This document shows, one piece after another, positions 1 through 6,596 of a DNA stretch of 7,512 nucleotides. Below the pieces are notes generated by a model. It did not search any database and was not told the origin of the DNA. It saw nothing but the letters and a program-made list of their open reading frames with translations. This DNA comes from WTJY01 sp041568735 (GTDB lineage: Bacteria; Chloroflexota; Anaerolineae; Promineifilales; Promineifilaceae), in contig JBFFZG010000238.1 of assembly GCA_041568735.1 (NCBI GenBank), positions 1-7,512 of the forward strand. Reading direction: 5' to 3'. Position numbers and translations under genes: made by a program. Positions within the stretch are counted from its first letter, which is position 1. Each line of letters opens with the position of its first letter.

Positions 1-32
1 GAAACGATGACGACCGCGAGGTCAACCGACAT
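1..32 (-). CDS. 5' end of a probable family 2 glycosyltransferase, cut by the window edge
   Basis: Only the first ten codons and two further bases are inside the window. On the minus strand an ATG at 32-30 opens a frame reading MSVDLAVVIV and then a codon starting TC (Ser). Asp-Leu-(Ala/Ser)-Val-Val-Ile-Val-Ser/Asn just after the start is the typical first beta strand of GT2 glycosyltransferases (GT-A fold, nucleotide-sugar binding), where it usually continues into Tyr-Asn. An AGGA motif lies 7 bases upstream of the ATG (positions 43-40), which is ideal spacing, and a sigma70-like promoter lies further upstream. The gene is divergent from the S41 protease gene. The frame is open to the edge, but 11 residues cannot prove a family; any protein with a hydrophobic N-terminal beta strand could start this way. 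Confidence 0.5.
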   Translation of the reverse strand, partial: MSVDLAVVIV

Positions 33-108
33 GAAGAAATCCTATGAAAGACGAGAGGTTTGGCTCGAACGGGCCATAATCAACGAGCTGCCCAGGAGGC
101 GGCCGGGC

Positions 109-137
109 ATTCTAACACAAGGACGAACGCGGTTCAA
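109..137 (-). promoter_or_regulatory. Predicted sigma70-type promoter for the left-edge minus-strand gene
   Basis: Read on the minus strand, TTGAAC (137-132) is separated by exactly 17 bases from TAGAAT (114-109). Each hexamer is one or two bases from consensus, at ideal spacing. Transcription would begin near position 102 and leave an untranslated leader of about 70 bases before the ATG at 32-30. The region stands out as less GC-rich than the genes around it. The prediction is from sequence only. Confidence 0.5.
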
Positions 138-222
138 TCGATGCGCCCGCCTGAACAAACGCACCGCGCCTTCTGATCCGAAGTATAGCCCGAAAAAACG
201 GACGATACCTGACGCAATCAAC

Positions 223-1440
223 ATGAAAGGACGATTTTTTGACGCGATTTTATCTATCCTGGCCGGGGTGCTGCTCTTTGGCGTTGGCTACGCCGTCGGG
301 CAGTCCCGCTGGGCGCCGCTGAACCTGATCGGCTCCGCCGGGGAAACACCGGAGTCGGCACGGGCCGACTTTGCCCCTTTCTGGCAGGTCTGGCACCTCC
401 TCAACCAGGAATACGTCGATCGGCCCCTGGAAGCGCCAGCGCTGATCGACGGGGCGATCCAGGGGATGCTGGCCACCCTGGATGATCCGCACACGGTCTA
501 TCTGACGCCGCGGGAGCAGCAGGCGGCGCAGGATTCGATGAGCGGGCAGCTGGAGGGGATCGGCGCGGAAATTGAAAGCGTCGAGGGGGCGATCACGATC
601 GTTTCCCCATTCGACGGCTCTCCGGCCGCCGAGGCCGGGCTGCAGCCGCGCGACATCATCCTGCAGGTCGACGGGGTCGACGTAAACGGCATGGATCTGA
701 GCGAGGCGGCCGGGCTGATTCGCGGCCCAGCCGGCACTGCGGTCGACCTGGTCATCGACCGGGCGGGGGAGACGCTCTCACTCACCATCGTTCGCGGCCT
801 GATAAAAATTCCAAGTGTGACGCTCATACGGCTGGAAGCGCCGAATGACGATCTGGCCTACCTGCGCCTGAGCCGTTTCAGCGACCGGACAAATGAAGAA
901 CTCAAGCAGGCGCTCGAAAGCGACCTGGTGGCCGGCGCGGCCGGCCTCGTGCTCGACCTGCGGCGGAACCCGGGAGGGATGCTGACGGCGGTCGTCGAGG
1001 TAGCCGATCAGTTTCTCGAAGACGGCGTCATTCTGACCGAAGACTTTGGGGGCGGCCGGGAGGAGTCCTACGAAGCCGGCAGCCGGGGGCTGGCCCAGGA
1101 GATCCCACTCGTCGTCCTCGTCGACGAAGGGAGCGCCAGCGCCTCCGAGGTGCTGGCCGGGGCGCTGCGGGATCAGGGCCGGGCGCTCATCGTCGGCCAA
1201 CAGACTTTCGGCAAGGGGACCGTACAGAGCTGGACCACCCTGCAGAACGGCGGCGGCCTGCGCATGACGATTGCTCGCTGGCTGACTCCAAACGGCACCT
1301 GGGTGACCGAAGCCGGGCTGCGGCCGGATGTCGAGGTGGCCCCGGCGGCCGCCGGTGAGGAGGACATGCAGCTCGAGCAGGCGGTTGAGATTTTGCGAGG
1401 AGAAATCGCCCGCCACAGCCCCCTATCCGCCCGGGATTGA
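223..1440 (+). CDS. S41 family C-terminal processing peptidase (CtpA/CtpB-like), membrane-anchored
   Basis: A 405-residue serine protease of the carboxyl-terminal processing family, expected outside the cytoplasmic membrane and acting on C-terminal tails of exported or membrane proteins. Residues 7-26 form one hydrophobic segment (anchor or signal peptide). The N-terminal helical region carries the family phrase around LDDPHTVYLTP (87-97). A PDZ domain spans about 110-192. The protease core follows, with the NPGG turn at 249-252. The catalytic Ser-Lys-Gln set is visible: Ser306 in GSASASE, Lys331 in GKGTVQ (25 residues later) and Gln335, the spacing known from CtpB and D1-processing protease. 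The frame is open back to position 7, but I chose the ATG at 223. The hydrophobic segment starts right after it, the upstream 72 codons do not look like protein, and they overlap the divergent promoter and the left-edge gene. No clear Shine-Dalgarno precedes this ATG. Natural substrates cannot be read from context. Confidence 0.93.
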   Translation: MKGRFFDAILSILAGVLLFGVGYAVGQSRWAPLNLIGSAGETPESARADFAPFWQVWHLLNQEYVDRPLEAPALIDGAIQGMLATLDDPHTVYLTPREQQAAQDSMSGQLEGIGAEIESVEGAITIVSPFDGSPAAEAGLQPRDIILQVDGVDVNGMDLSEAAGLIRGPAGTAVDLVIDRAGETLSLTIVRGLIKIPSVTLIRLEAPNDDLAYLRLSRFSDRTNEELKQALESDLVAGAAGLVLDLRRNPGGMLTAVVEVADQFLEDGVILTEDFGGGREESYEAGSRGLAQEIPLVVLVDEGSASASEVLAGALRDQGRALIVGQQTFGKGTVQSWTTLQNGGGLRMTIARWLTPNGTWVTEAGLRPDVEVAPAAAGEEDMQLEQAVEILRGEIARHSPLSARD

Positions 1441-1468
1441 ACGCCGCGGCCGGAGAAATGCCGGGGTA

Positions 1469-1492
1469 TTGACCCTCAATTTGCGCTATAAT
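1469..1492 (+). promoter_or_regulatory. Predicted promoter with a perfect TATAAT box upstream of the cyclase gene
   Basis: The 98-bp gap between the protease stop and the cyclase start contains a perfect -10 hexamer, TATAAT, at 1487-1492. TTGACC at 1469-1474 resembles a -35 box, but the spacer is only 12 bases, well short of the usual 16-18. No -35-like hexamer is seen at standard spacing (1463-1470). The promoter may therefore depend mainly on the -10, or on an activator. The expected transcription start is about 1498-1501. No clear hairpin with a T-tract lies between the protease gene and this box, so some readthrough from upstream is possible. Confidence 0.45.
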
Positions 1493-1497
1493 CCAAG

Positions 1498-1542
1498 ATG
1501 ATCTTCTGTCGCGCCAAGCTGTTCATCCTGAATCGACCATGA
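1498..1542 (+). CDS. Possible leaderless 14-codon upstream ORF overlapping the cyclase start
   Basis: An ATG at 1498 opens a short frame encoding MIFCRAKLFILNRP and stopping with TGA at 1540-1542. The stop overlaps the cyclase ATG (1539-1541) in an ATGA quartet. The ATG lies 5 bases after the TATAAT box, so the predicted transcript would begin at or within a few bases of it, the arrangement of leaderless translation. The cyclase start has no Shine-Dalgarno of its own, so termination on this mini-ORF followed by reinitiation would explain how it is translated. The peptide resembles nothing I know and may only serve coupling. A 14-codon frame can occur by chance, so this is a tentative call resting on position rather than on conservation. 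Confidence 0.3.
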   Translation: MIFCRAKLFILNRP

Positions 1543-4500
1543 CACTCCCCAGAATCGGCGGGAGTCGCCAGGCCAGCCGTATCGCCCGGCGTCTTTCAGC
1601 TTACATTCCTCGCTCGGTCACCACCCGCCAGCTGCGGGGGGAGGCGGTTGAGCCAGGGCGAGAGAAGCGGCTGGAGGCGGCCGCCCTCTTCCTGGATATT
1701 TCCGGTTTCTCGACAATGGCCAACGAGCTGGCCACCGACGGTCCTCGGGGAGCGGAGGAGCTCAACCGGCTCCTGCTCATGACCTTCACCGCCATGATCA
1801 ATGCCATCCACGGGGCGGGCGGCTTTGTCAGCCACTTTCATGGCGACGGGCTGATGGTCTGCTTCGAAGACGATGACGGGCAGGGGGCTTTTCGCGCGCT
1901 GGCCTGCGGGCAGTTCATGCAGAATCTCATGGGCGGGGCCTACAGCCGCATGGTGGCCAACCGGCCTCACAATCAGACGACCGTCTTTAACCTGTCGATG
2001 AAGATCGGCGTCGGCTACGGCCGCTGCCTGGAAATCGTCGTCGGCGAACGAGGGGAAGGGATGGAGTACGTTCTGGCCGGTCCGGCCGTGGACGAAGCGG
2101 TGGCGGCCGAGGGACACGCCCGGGCGGGCCAGGTGATCGCCAGCCGCGCCGCCCTGCTTCGCGCCGGTCTGCCGGCCATTGCCCCCTACCAGCCGCTGAC
2201 AGCCTCTCTGCCGGTCCCGTTCACCCAGAACACGATTCACTGGGATGCCTATACCCTGGACGTGCTGTGGGATCTGAGCGCCCTGGCCTCGGAGTTTGTG
2301 CCGCGCTCCTTGTGGGATCGAATTGTCGACGATGCGAACAGTTTCGTGGCGGAGCACCGGCCGGTAACCTCGATATTTGTCCGCTTCGAGGGGATCGACT
2401 ACGACCGGGCTGAGGCCGCTGAAAAACTGCAGGCCTACTACCGGTGGGCGCAGCGGATCGTGGCCGGCCCCGGCCGGGGCAACAGCCACATCAACCGCAT
2501 CCTGACCGGCGATAAAGGCAGCCTCCTCCATATCATCTTCGGCGCGCCCGTGGCCCCCGACGCCCCGGAGGAGGCGCTGCGCTGCGCCCTGCAGCTGCAG
2601 CGGGAGCGGCCGTCATTCGTCACCCGCCAGCAGATTGGCCTGGCGGCCGGCATGGCCTTCGCCTGCCCGGTCGGCTCCCAGAACCGGCGGGAATACACGA
2701 TCGTCGGCGATGTGGTCAACCTCTCGGCCCGGCTCATGGGGCACTGCGCCGACGGGCAGATCCTCCTGGATGGGGCCACAGCCGCCCGGGTTCAGGATCA
2801 GGTCGGGCTGCGGGCAGCCGGGCGGGTCACATTGAAGGGTTTCCCCGAGCCGGTCCCGATTTTCGAGCTGGTTTCGGAAAAACTCTCGAGTCCGGCCGCT
2901 CAATCCCGCTACAGCCGGGAGCAGCGGCCGCTCATCGGACGGCAAGAACAGGAAATTCTGCTGCAGGAAGCCCTGCGCCGGACGCTCGACGGCGAAGACG
3001 GGGCGGCCCTCATCACAGGCTCGACGAGCAAGGAGCAGACGCGCCTGGTCTCCTCAGGGGCCAGAACCTGGCAGGAGGCCGATGGGGAGATCTTCGTCGG
3101 CGTCGGCCAGGAGCACCTCAGCGAGCTTCCGTTCGGCATCTGGCAGAGCATCTGGCGCGGGCTGTTTGAGCTGCGCGAGGGAGATTCGCTGGAGCAGCAG
3201 GCGGCGGTCGTCGGCAGCCGCCTGGAGGTGGTCTGCCCGGAAAAAATGGGGGATCTGCCCCTCCTCGAACCTCTGCTGGCCATTCCGCTCCCGGTGCGGC
3301 GCGATTCCCTGATCGGCCTGGGCACGGTCGAGAAGCAGACCCGCCTCTTCGACCTCCTCCGCCACTGCCTGCTCGATCAGGTCAGGCGGCGGCCGCTGCT
3401 TCTCATCCTGGAAAATCTGCACTGGGCCGACCAGTCGAGCCTGGCGCTGCTGCACCACCTCGTCAATCACCTGCGGGGCACGCGTACCTTCATCCTGGCC
3501 ACCAGCGGAGAGCTGACTCGCTTCAAGGAAGAACAGCTCCCGGCGCTGACGCGAATCGAGCTGCCGGACATCTCCGTCCAGCAGGGGCGAACCCTGGTGC
3601 AGCAGTATTTCAACGACCAGACCATTCCGGCCGGCCTCTACGAGCATCTCGGGCTCAGGCGAGACCAGGGGCTCGTCAACCCTCACCTCATCGAAGAAAA
3701 CATCCACCGCCTGCTGGCCACCAGCACGCTGCTCAACAACGGCCGGCTGGCCCTCGATCACAATCGGCTGGCCGACCAGCCGATGAGCGGCGACCTGCAC
3801 AGCCACTTCCTGACCCAGCTCGACCGGCTTTCGACCCAGGCACGCAGCTTCCTGCAGGCCGCCTCCGTTCTTGGGGTGGAGTTTGACCTGGAGGTTCTGA
3901 AAGCGACCATTCTGCCGCTGCCGGCGGCCGCCCTCGACGGCATTCTGGAGGAGCTGGTGGAGGCGGAGCTGCTCTTTCCGCAGCCGCAGAGCCAGAAATA
4001 TCTTTTCCAGGACGAACAGGTGCAGGAAGCGGCCTACCACAGCATTCCCTACGGCCGGCGGCAGAAGTGGCACGCCCTGATCGCCGACTGGCTGGCCGAT
4101 CGGCCCGGCAGCCGGCCGGCGCTCGACCCGATTGTCGCCTTCCACTACAGCCGCACTGATCTCCACGAGCGGGCGGTGACCTACGCCCTGCGCGCCGGCG
4201 ATCAAACCCGCTCCACCACCCCGCGAACGGCCGTGCAGCTCTTATCCCTGGGCGAACCCCACCTGAAAGCCCTGGGGGAAGCGGAGCGCTGGCCGGAAGC
4301 GCTCGCCCTCTATTCTTCCCGGGCAGAGCTCTACTGGGTCAGTGAGCAGTATGAGGCGGCCGCGGCCGACGCCCGCCGCGCCGAAAAGCTCGCCCTCCAG
4401 AATCAGCAGCACGAGGCGCTGGCCCGCATCGCCAATCTGCGCGGCCGGATCGAACTGCGGCGGGGCAATGCCAATCTGACCCTGAAACAGGCGGCTTATG

Positions 4501-5186
4501 TCTGCGATCACCTCGCCTCTCGCATCCCGCCGGTGCTGACCGGCCAGGCGCTGGCCAACCGGGCGGCGGCCGCTTTCTACAGCGGTGAATTCGCCGCCGG
4601 GCTGAAGGCACTGGCGGCGGCCGAGCCGATCTTCCAGGATGCCGATTTTCTTCACGGCCAGGCGCGGGTGCTGCTGCTGCGGGGTTATGAATGGCTGCTG
4701 CCGCGTGGGGAATGGGAGGAAGCGCGGGGCTGCTTTACGGCCGCCGAGGCGCTCGTGCCGCGCACCGGCGAACACAGCGTGGAAAATCGCATTCGGACCC
4801 TGATCGGCCTGGCCCAGGTCGATTTTCAGGCCGGCGCCCTGGAGCAGGCAGCCGCCCACCTGAACACGGCCGCGGAAATTTCCGCTGAAAACGGGCTCCA
4901 GTGGTGGAATCCGGCGATTTTCCGCGGCCGGGCCGCCATTCACCGCGAGGCCGGCCAGCTGGCGCGGGCTAATTCGCTGCTGGAGAAGGGGGTGCGGACG
5001 GTGCGCCAGGGAGGCAATCCGAACGACCTGCCCCTGCTGCTTCTCGATCTGGCCCGCCTCATGCCGAATCCGGTGCTGCGCCTCCCGCTGCTGGAAGAGT
5101 GCCAGACGGCGCTCAACACCCGCTGCCGGGCCGTCGATCGGGAGCCCTGCCTCGCCGCCCTGCAGGAAATGGGCGTACCGCTCTGA
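1539..5186 (+). CDS. Tandem class III nucleotide cyclase with degenerate STAND/AAA NTPase region and TPR-like repeats
   Basis: A 1215-residue soluble protein that probably makes cAMP, with the domain order of mammalian soluble adenylyl cyclase (ADCY10). The first cyclase domain (about 45-215) has both metal aspartates, Asp53 in FLDISGF and Asp103 in HGDG. However, its Asn and Arg positions are Asp185 and Ala189. The second (about 270-445) has Arg282 where the first metal Asp should be, but keeps Thr387, Asn394 and Arg398 in EYTIVGDVVNLSAR. One composite active site is therefore expected. The NTPase region opens with PLIGRQEQE (464-472). Its Walker A reads GSTSKEQT (494-501), lacking the Gly-Lys pair, and its Walker B reads LLLILENLHWAD (620-631) with Asn626 for the usual Asp, so ATP hydrolysis is doubtful. 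A helical, winged-helix-like part (about 756-840) follows. From about 880 to 1170 there are Ala-rich helical hairpins of TPR type. No membrane segment is present. The start is the first ATG of the frame, without a Shine-Dalgarno. GTP as substrate, or no activity, remains possible. Confidence 0.9.
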   Translation: MTLPRIGGSRQASRIARRLSAYIPRSVTTRQLRGEAVEPGREKRLEAAALFLDISGFSTMANELATDGPRGAEELNRLLLMTFTAMINAIHGAGGFVSHFHGDGLMVCFEDDDGQGAFRALACGQFMQNLMGGAYSRMVANRPHNQTTVFNLSMKIGVGYGRCLEIVVGERGEGMEYVLAGPAVDEAVAAEGHARAGQVIASRAALLRAGLPAIAPYQPLTASLPVPFTQNTIHWDAYTLDVLWDLSALASEFVPRSLWDRIVDDANSFVAEHRPVTSIFVRFEGIDYDRAEAAEKLQAYYRWAQRIVAGPGRGNSHINRILTGDKGSLLHIIFGAPVAPDAPEEALRCALQLQRERPSFVTRQQIGLAAGMAFACPVGSQNRREYTIVGDVVNLSARLMGHCADGQILLDGATAARVQDQVGLRAAGRVTLKGFPEPVPIFELVSEKLSSPAAQSRYSREQRPLIGRQEQEILLQEALRRTLDGEDGAALITGSTSKEQTRLVSSGARTWQEADGEIFVGVGQEHLSELPFGIWQSIWRGLFELREGDSLEQQAAVVGSRLEVVCPEKMGDLPLLEPLLAIPLPVRRDSLIGLGTVEKQTRLFDLLRHCLLDQVRRRPLLLILENLHWADQSSLALLHHLVNHLRGTRTFILATSGELTRFKEEQLPALTRIELPDISVQQGRTLVQQYFNDQTIPAGLYEHLGLRRDQGLVNPHLIEENIHRLLATSTLLNNGRLALDHNRLADQPMSGDLHSHFLTQLDRLSTQARSFLQAASVLGVEFDLEVLKATILPLPAAALDGILEELVEAELLFPQPQSQKYLFQDEQVQEAAYHSIPYGRRQKWHALIADWLADRPGSRPALDPIVAFHYSRTDLHERAVTYALRAGDQTRSTTPRTAVQLLSLGEPHLKALGEAERWPEALALYSSRAELYWVSEQYEAAAADARRAEKLALQNQQHEALARIANLRGRIELRRGNANLTLKQAAYVCDHLASRIPPVLTGQALANRAAAAFYSGEFAAGLKALAAAEPIFQDADFLHGQARVLLLRGYEWLLPRGEWEEARGCFTAAEALVPRTGEHSVENRIRTLIGLAQVDFQAGALEQAAAHLNTAAEISAENGLQWWNPAIFRGRAAIHREAGQLARANSLLEKGVRTVRQGGNPNDLPLLLLDLARLMPNPVLRLPLLEECQTALNTRCRAVDREPCLAALQEMGVPL

Positions 5187-5187
5187 C

Positions 5188-6132
5188 ATGCGCCTCCTGG
5201 TGGCCGGGATCGGAGCGATGGGCTCCCTGTTCGCCGCCCGCCTGGCGCCGCACGGAGCCGTGACCATGCTTGGCCACTGGCCGGCCCAGGTCGATGCCAT
5301 TCGCCGAAAGGGGATTCTGCTGCAGGAGCTCGATGGCCGCAGAAGCACACGGACTGTCGCCATCACCGACGATCCGGGCGAAATCGGCCCGGTCAACGGG
5401 GTTCTGGTCCTGGTGAAAAGCACCCAGACGGCGCGCACGGCCCTCGAACTGGCCGCCCTGTTCTACCCCCCGCCGCGGGTGCTGACGCTGCAGAACGGCC
5501 TGGGCAATCGGGAGAAACTGGCAGCCGCGCTGCCGGCCACCCGCCTCACCCAGGGTTCGACGGCCCAGGGAGCCACTTTGATTCGCCCCGGATGGGTGCG
5601 GCATGCGGGGAATGGGGAGACAACCCTGGCCCGCGGCGACGCCTTCTGGGCCGACCTCCTGACATCGGCCGGTTTTCCGATTTCTCTCAGCGAGGCGATC
5701 GACGGGGTCATCTGGGGGAAACTCGTCGTCAACGCCGGCATCAATCCGCTGACCGCCCTGCTGCAAAAACCGAACGGCTACCTGGTCGAAAATGAAACCG
5801 CGCGCGCCTGCATGGCGCGGGCGGCCGGGGAAGCGGCGGCCGTCGCCCGGCGGCTCGGCATTCCCCTGCCGTTTGCGGATCCGGCCGCGGCCGCGGCGGC
5901 GGTCGCCCGGGCGACGGCCAGCAACCACTCGTCGATGTGGCAGGACCTGGCCCGCGGCGCCCGGAGCGAAATCGAGGCGATCACCGGCGAGATCGTGGCG
6001 CGCGGACGCGCGCTGGGGGTGCCGACGCCGGTCAACGAATACCTGCTGGAGGCGGTTCGAACCCGGGAGCGGGCCGGCCGGCCGTCGGCGCCGCTTGCAA
6101 TCGAGGCGATCCGGGCAGCGCTCGTTTTTTAG
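5188..6132 (+). CDS. panE: 2-dehydropantoate 2-reductase family protein (ApbA/PanE)
   Basis: A 314-residue cytoplasmic NADPH-dependent reductase, close to the usual length of about 300. The reaction of the named family is ketopantoate to pantoate in pantothenate and coenzyme A synthesis. The nucleotide-binding GxGxxG is GIGAMG at 7-12, followed by VLVLVKSTQT (72-81) and QNGLGN (102-107). The catalytic lysine is Lys178 in WGKLVVNAGINPLT, with Asn182 nearby. Ser249 and Glu261 lie twelve residues apart, as Ser244 and Glu256 do in E. coli PanE, in the SSMWQD...SEIE stretch. An unbroken six-alanine tract (233-238) gives local extreme GC. The ATG follows the cyclase stop by one base and has no well-placed Shine-Dalgarno, so translation is probably coupled to the cyclase. 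No panB, panC or panD gene is in view, and ApbA/PanE-fold proteins also reduce other 2-oxo acids, so the substrate is inferred from family only. Confidence 0.88.
   Translation: MRLLVAGIGAMGSLFAARLAPHGAVTMLGHWPAQVDAIRRKGILLQELDGRRSTRTVAITDDPGEIGPVNGVLVLVKSTQTARTALELAALFYPPPRVLTLQNGLGNREKLAAALPATRLTQGSTAQGATLIRPGWVRHAGNGETTLARGDAFWADLLTSAGFPISLSEAIDGVIWGKLVVNAGINPLTALLQKPNGYLVENETARACMARAAGEAAAVARRLGIPLPFADPAAAAAAVARATASNHSSMWQDLARGARSEIEAITGEIVARGRALGVPTPVNEYLLEAVRTRERAGRPSAPLAIEAIRAALVF
6102..6130 (+). terminator. Possible intrinsic terminator inside the last codons of the reductase gene
   Basis: CGAG at 6102-6105 pairs with CTCG at 6121-6124. After a one-base bulge (G6106), CG at 6107-6108 pairs with CG at 6119-6120 around a 10-base loop. 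Six T residues (6125-6130) follow at once and run into the TAG stop at 6130-6132. The short, bulged stem makes this weak. The only other hairpin in the 33-bp convergent gap is GGGT-GGA-ACCC (6138-6148), with no T-tract on either side. Confidence 0.3.
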
Positions 6133-6165
6133 CTGAAGGGTGGAACCCGTGAGAAATCCCGGGGC

Positions 6166-6567
6166 TCAGTCGACGTCGACCCAATCGGCTTCCGAGGAAA
6201 CCTCGACCTGGTAGACGCCGCTGGAGAGGCGGCGCCGTTCGTCATCGTATTTGCCGCGCAGCTCATCCATCACGGTCCCCTTCCAGAGCGGAACGCCATC
6301 AGAGTAGGCCGCCCGGCCGATCATGTGGGCGGCGACCGGCGCGGTCGCCAGGATGAAGACAAAGATGGCGAAAGCACGGCTGCTGACACCCAGTTCGCCG
6401 AAAAAGACGGCCGTCCCCAGGAGCATCGAGCCGACCCCGAGCGTGGCCGCCTTGGTCGTGGCCGACATGCGGAGGAAGATGTCCGGCATGCGCAGCATGC
6501 CGATGCCGCCCACAAAAATGAAGACGGCGCCGAAAATGAGGAAGAAAAAGCTGAGAAAAACTTGCAT
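6166..6567 (-). CDS. mnhG: Mrp-type Na+(K+)/H+ antiporter subunit G (MnhG/MrpG)
   Basis: A small integral membrane subunit of the multisubunit cation/proton antiporter, which exchanges Na+ or K+ for protons across the cytoplasmic membrane. The 133-residue product has three membrane segments (about 1-22, 39-58, 63-84). It also has the family signature between the first two: GIGMLRMPDIFLRMSATTKA at 21-40, followed by ATLGVGSMLLG. After PLWKGT (94-98 region) comes a hydrophilic, charged tail ending EADWVDVD, which makes the protein somewhat longer than the usual 100-125 residues. The frame is open upstream to 6801, but that part overlaps mnhF and reads as low-complexity Arg/Gly/His. The ATG at 6567-6565 begins exactly at the first membrane segment. 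It lies 29 bases after the mnhF stop. No strong Shine-Dalgarno is seen. It is the last gene of the block and converges on the reductase gene. Confidence 0.9.
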   Translation of the reverse strand: MQVFLSFFFLIFGAVFIFVGGIGMLRMPDIFLRMSATTKAATLGVGSMLLGTAVFFGELGVSSRAFAIFVFILATAPVAAHMIGRAAYSDGVPLWKGTVMDELRGKYDDERRRLSSGVYQVEVSSEADWVDVD

Positions 6568-6596
6568 GGTCTGGTTCTTATCCAGGCGGCCGCCGG

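Noticed and set aside
126..150. GGTTCAATC, resembling a tRNA T-loop
   Set aside because: No acceptor stem, anticodon arm or D arm could be fitted around it on either strand.
7..222. N-terminal extension of the S41 protease frame back to position 7
   Set aside because: The 72 extra residues are rich in Arg with no domain character and precede what is clearly the membrane anchor. They also lie over the divergent promoter and the left-edge gene start.
1441..1466. Palindromes GCCGCGGC and CCGG...CCGG after the protease stop as a terminator
   Set aside because: The stems are short and no T-tract follows, so they do not qualify as an intrinsic terminator.
1596..2531. Long minus-strand open frame opposite the first part of the cyclase gene (311 codons)
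   Set aside because: It is a product of high GC and strong third-position bias. The translation is low-complexity Gly/Arg/Val/His without motifs, while the plus strand carries clear cyclase motifs. The same applies to the minus-strand frames at 3054-4205, 4242-5438 and 5113-5928.
5100..5152. Three cysteines spaced eight residues apart (1188, 1196, 1204) at the cyclase C-terminus as a metal or redox site
   Set aside because: The protein has many other cysteines, no CxxC pair is present here, and the spacing fits no metal-site pattern I know.
5881..5906. Repeat-like run of CCG/GCG units in the reductase gene
   Set aside because: It is simply an in-frame alanine tract between two conserved parts of the PanE fold and needs no separate explanation.
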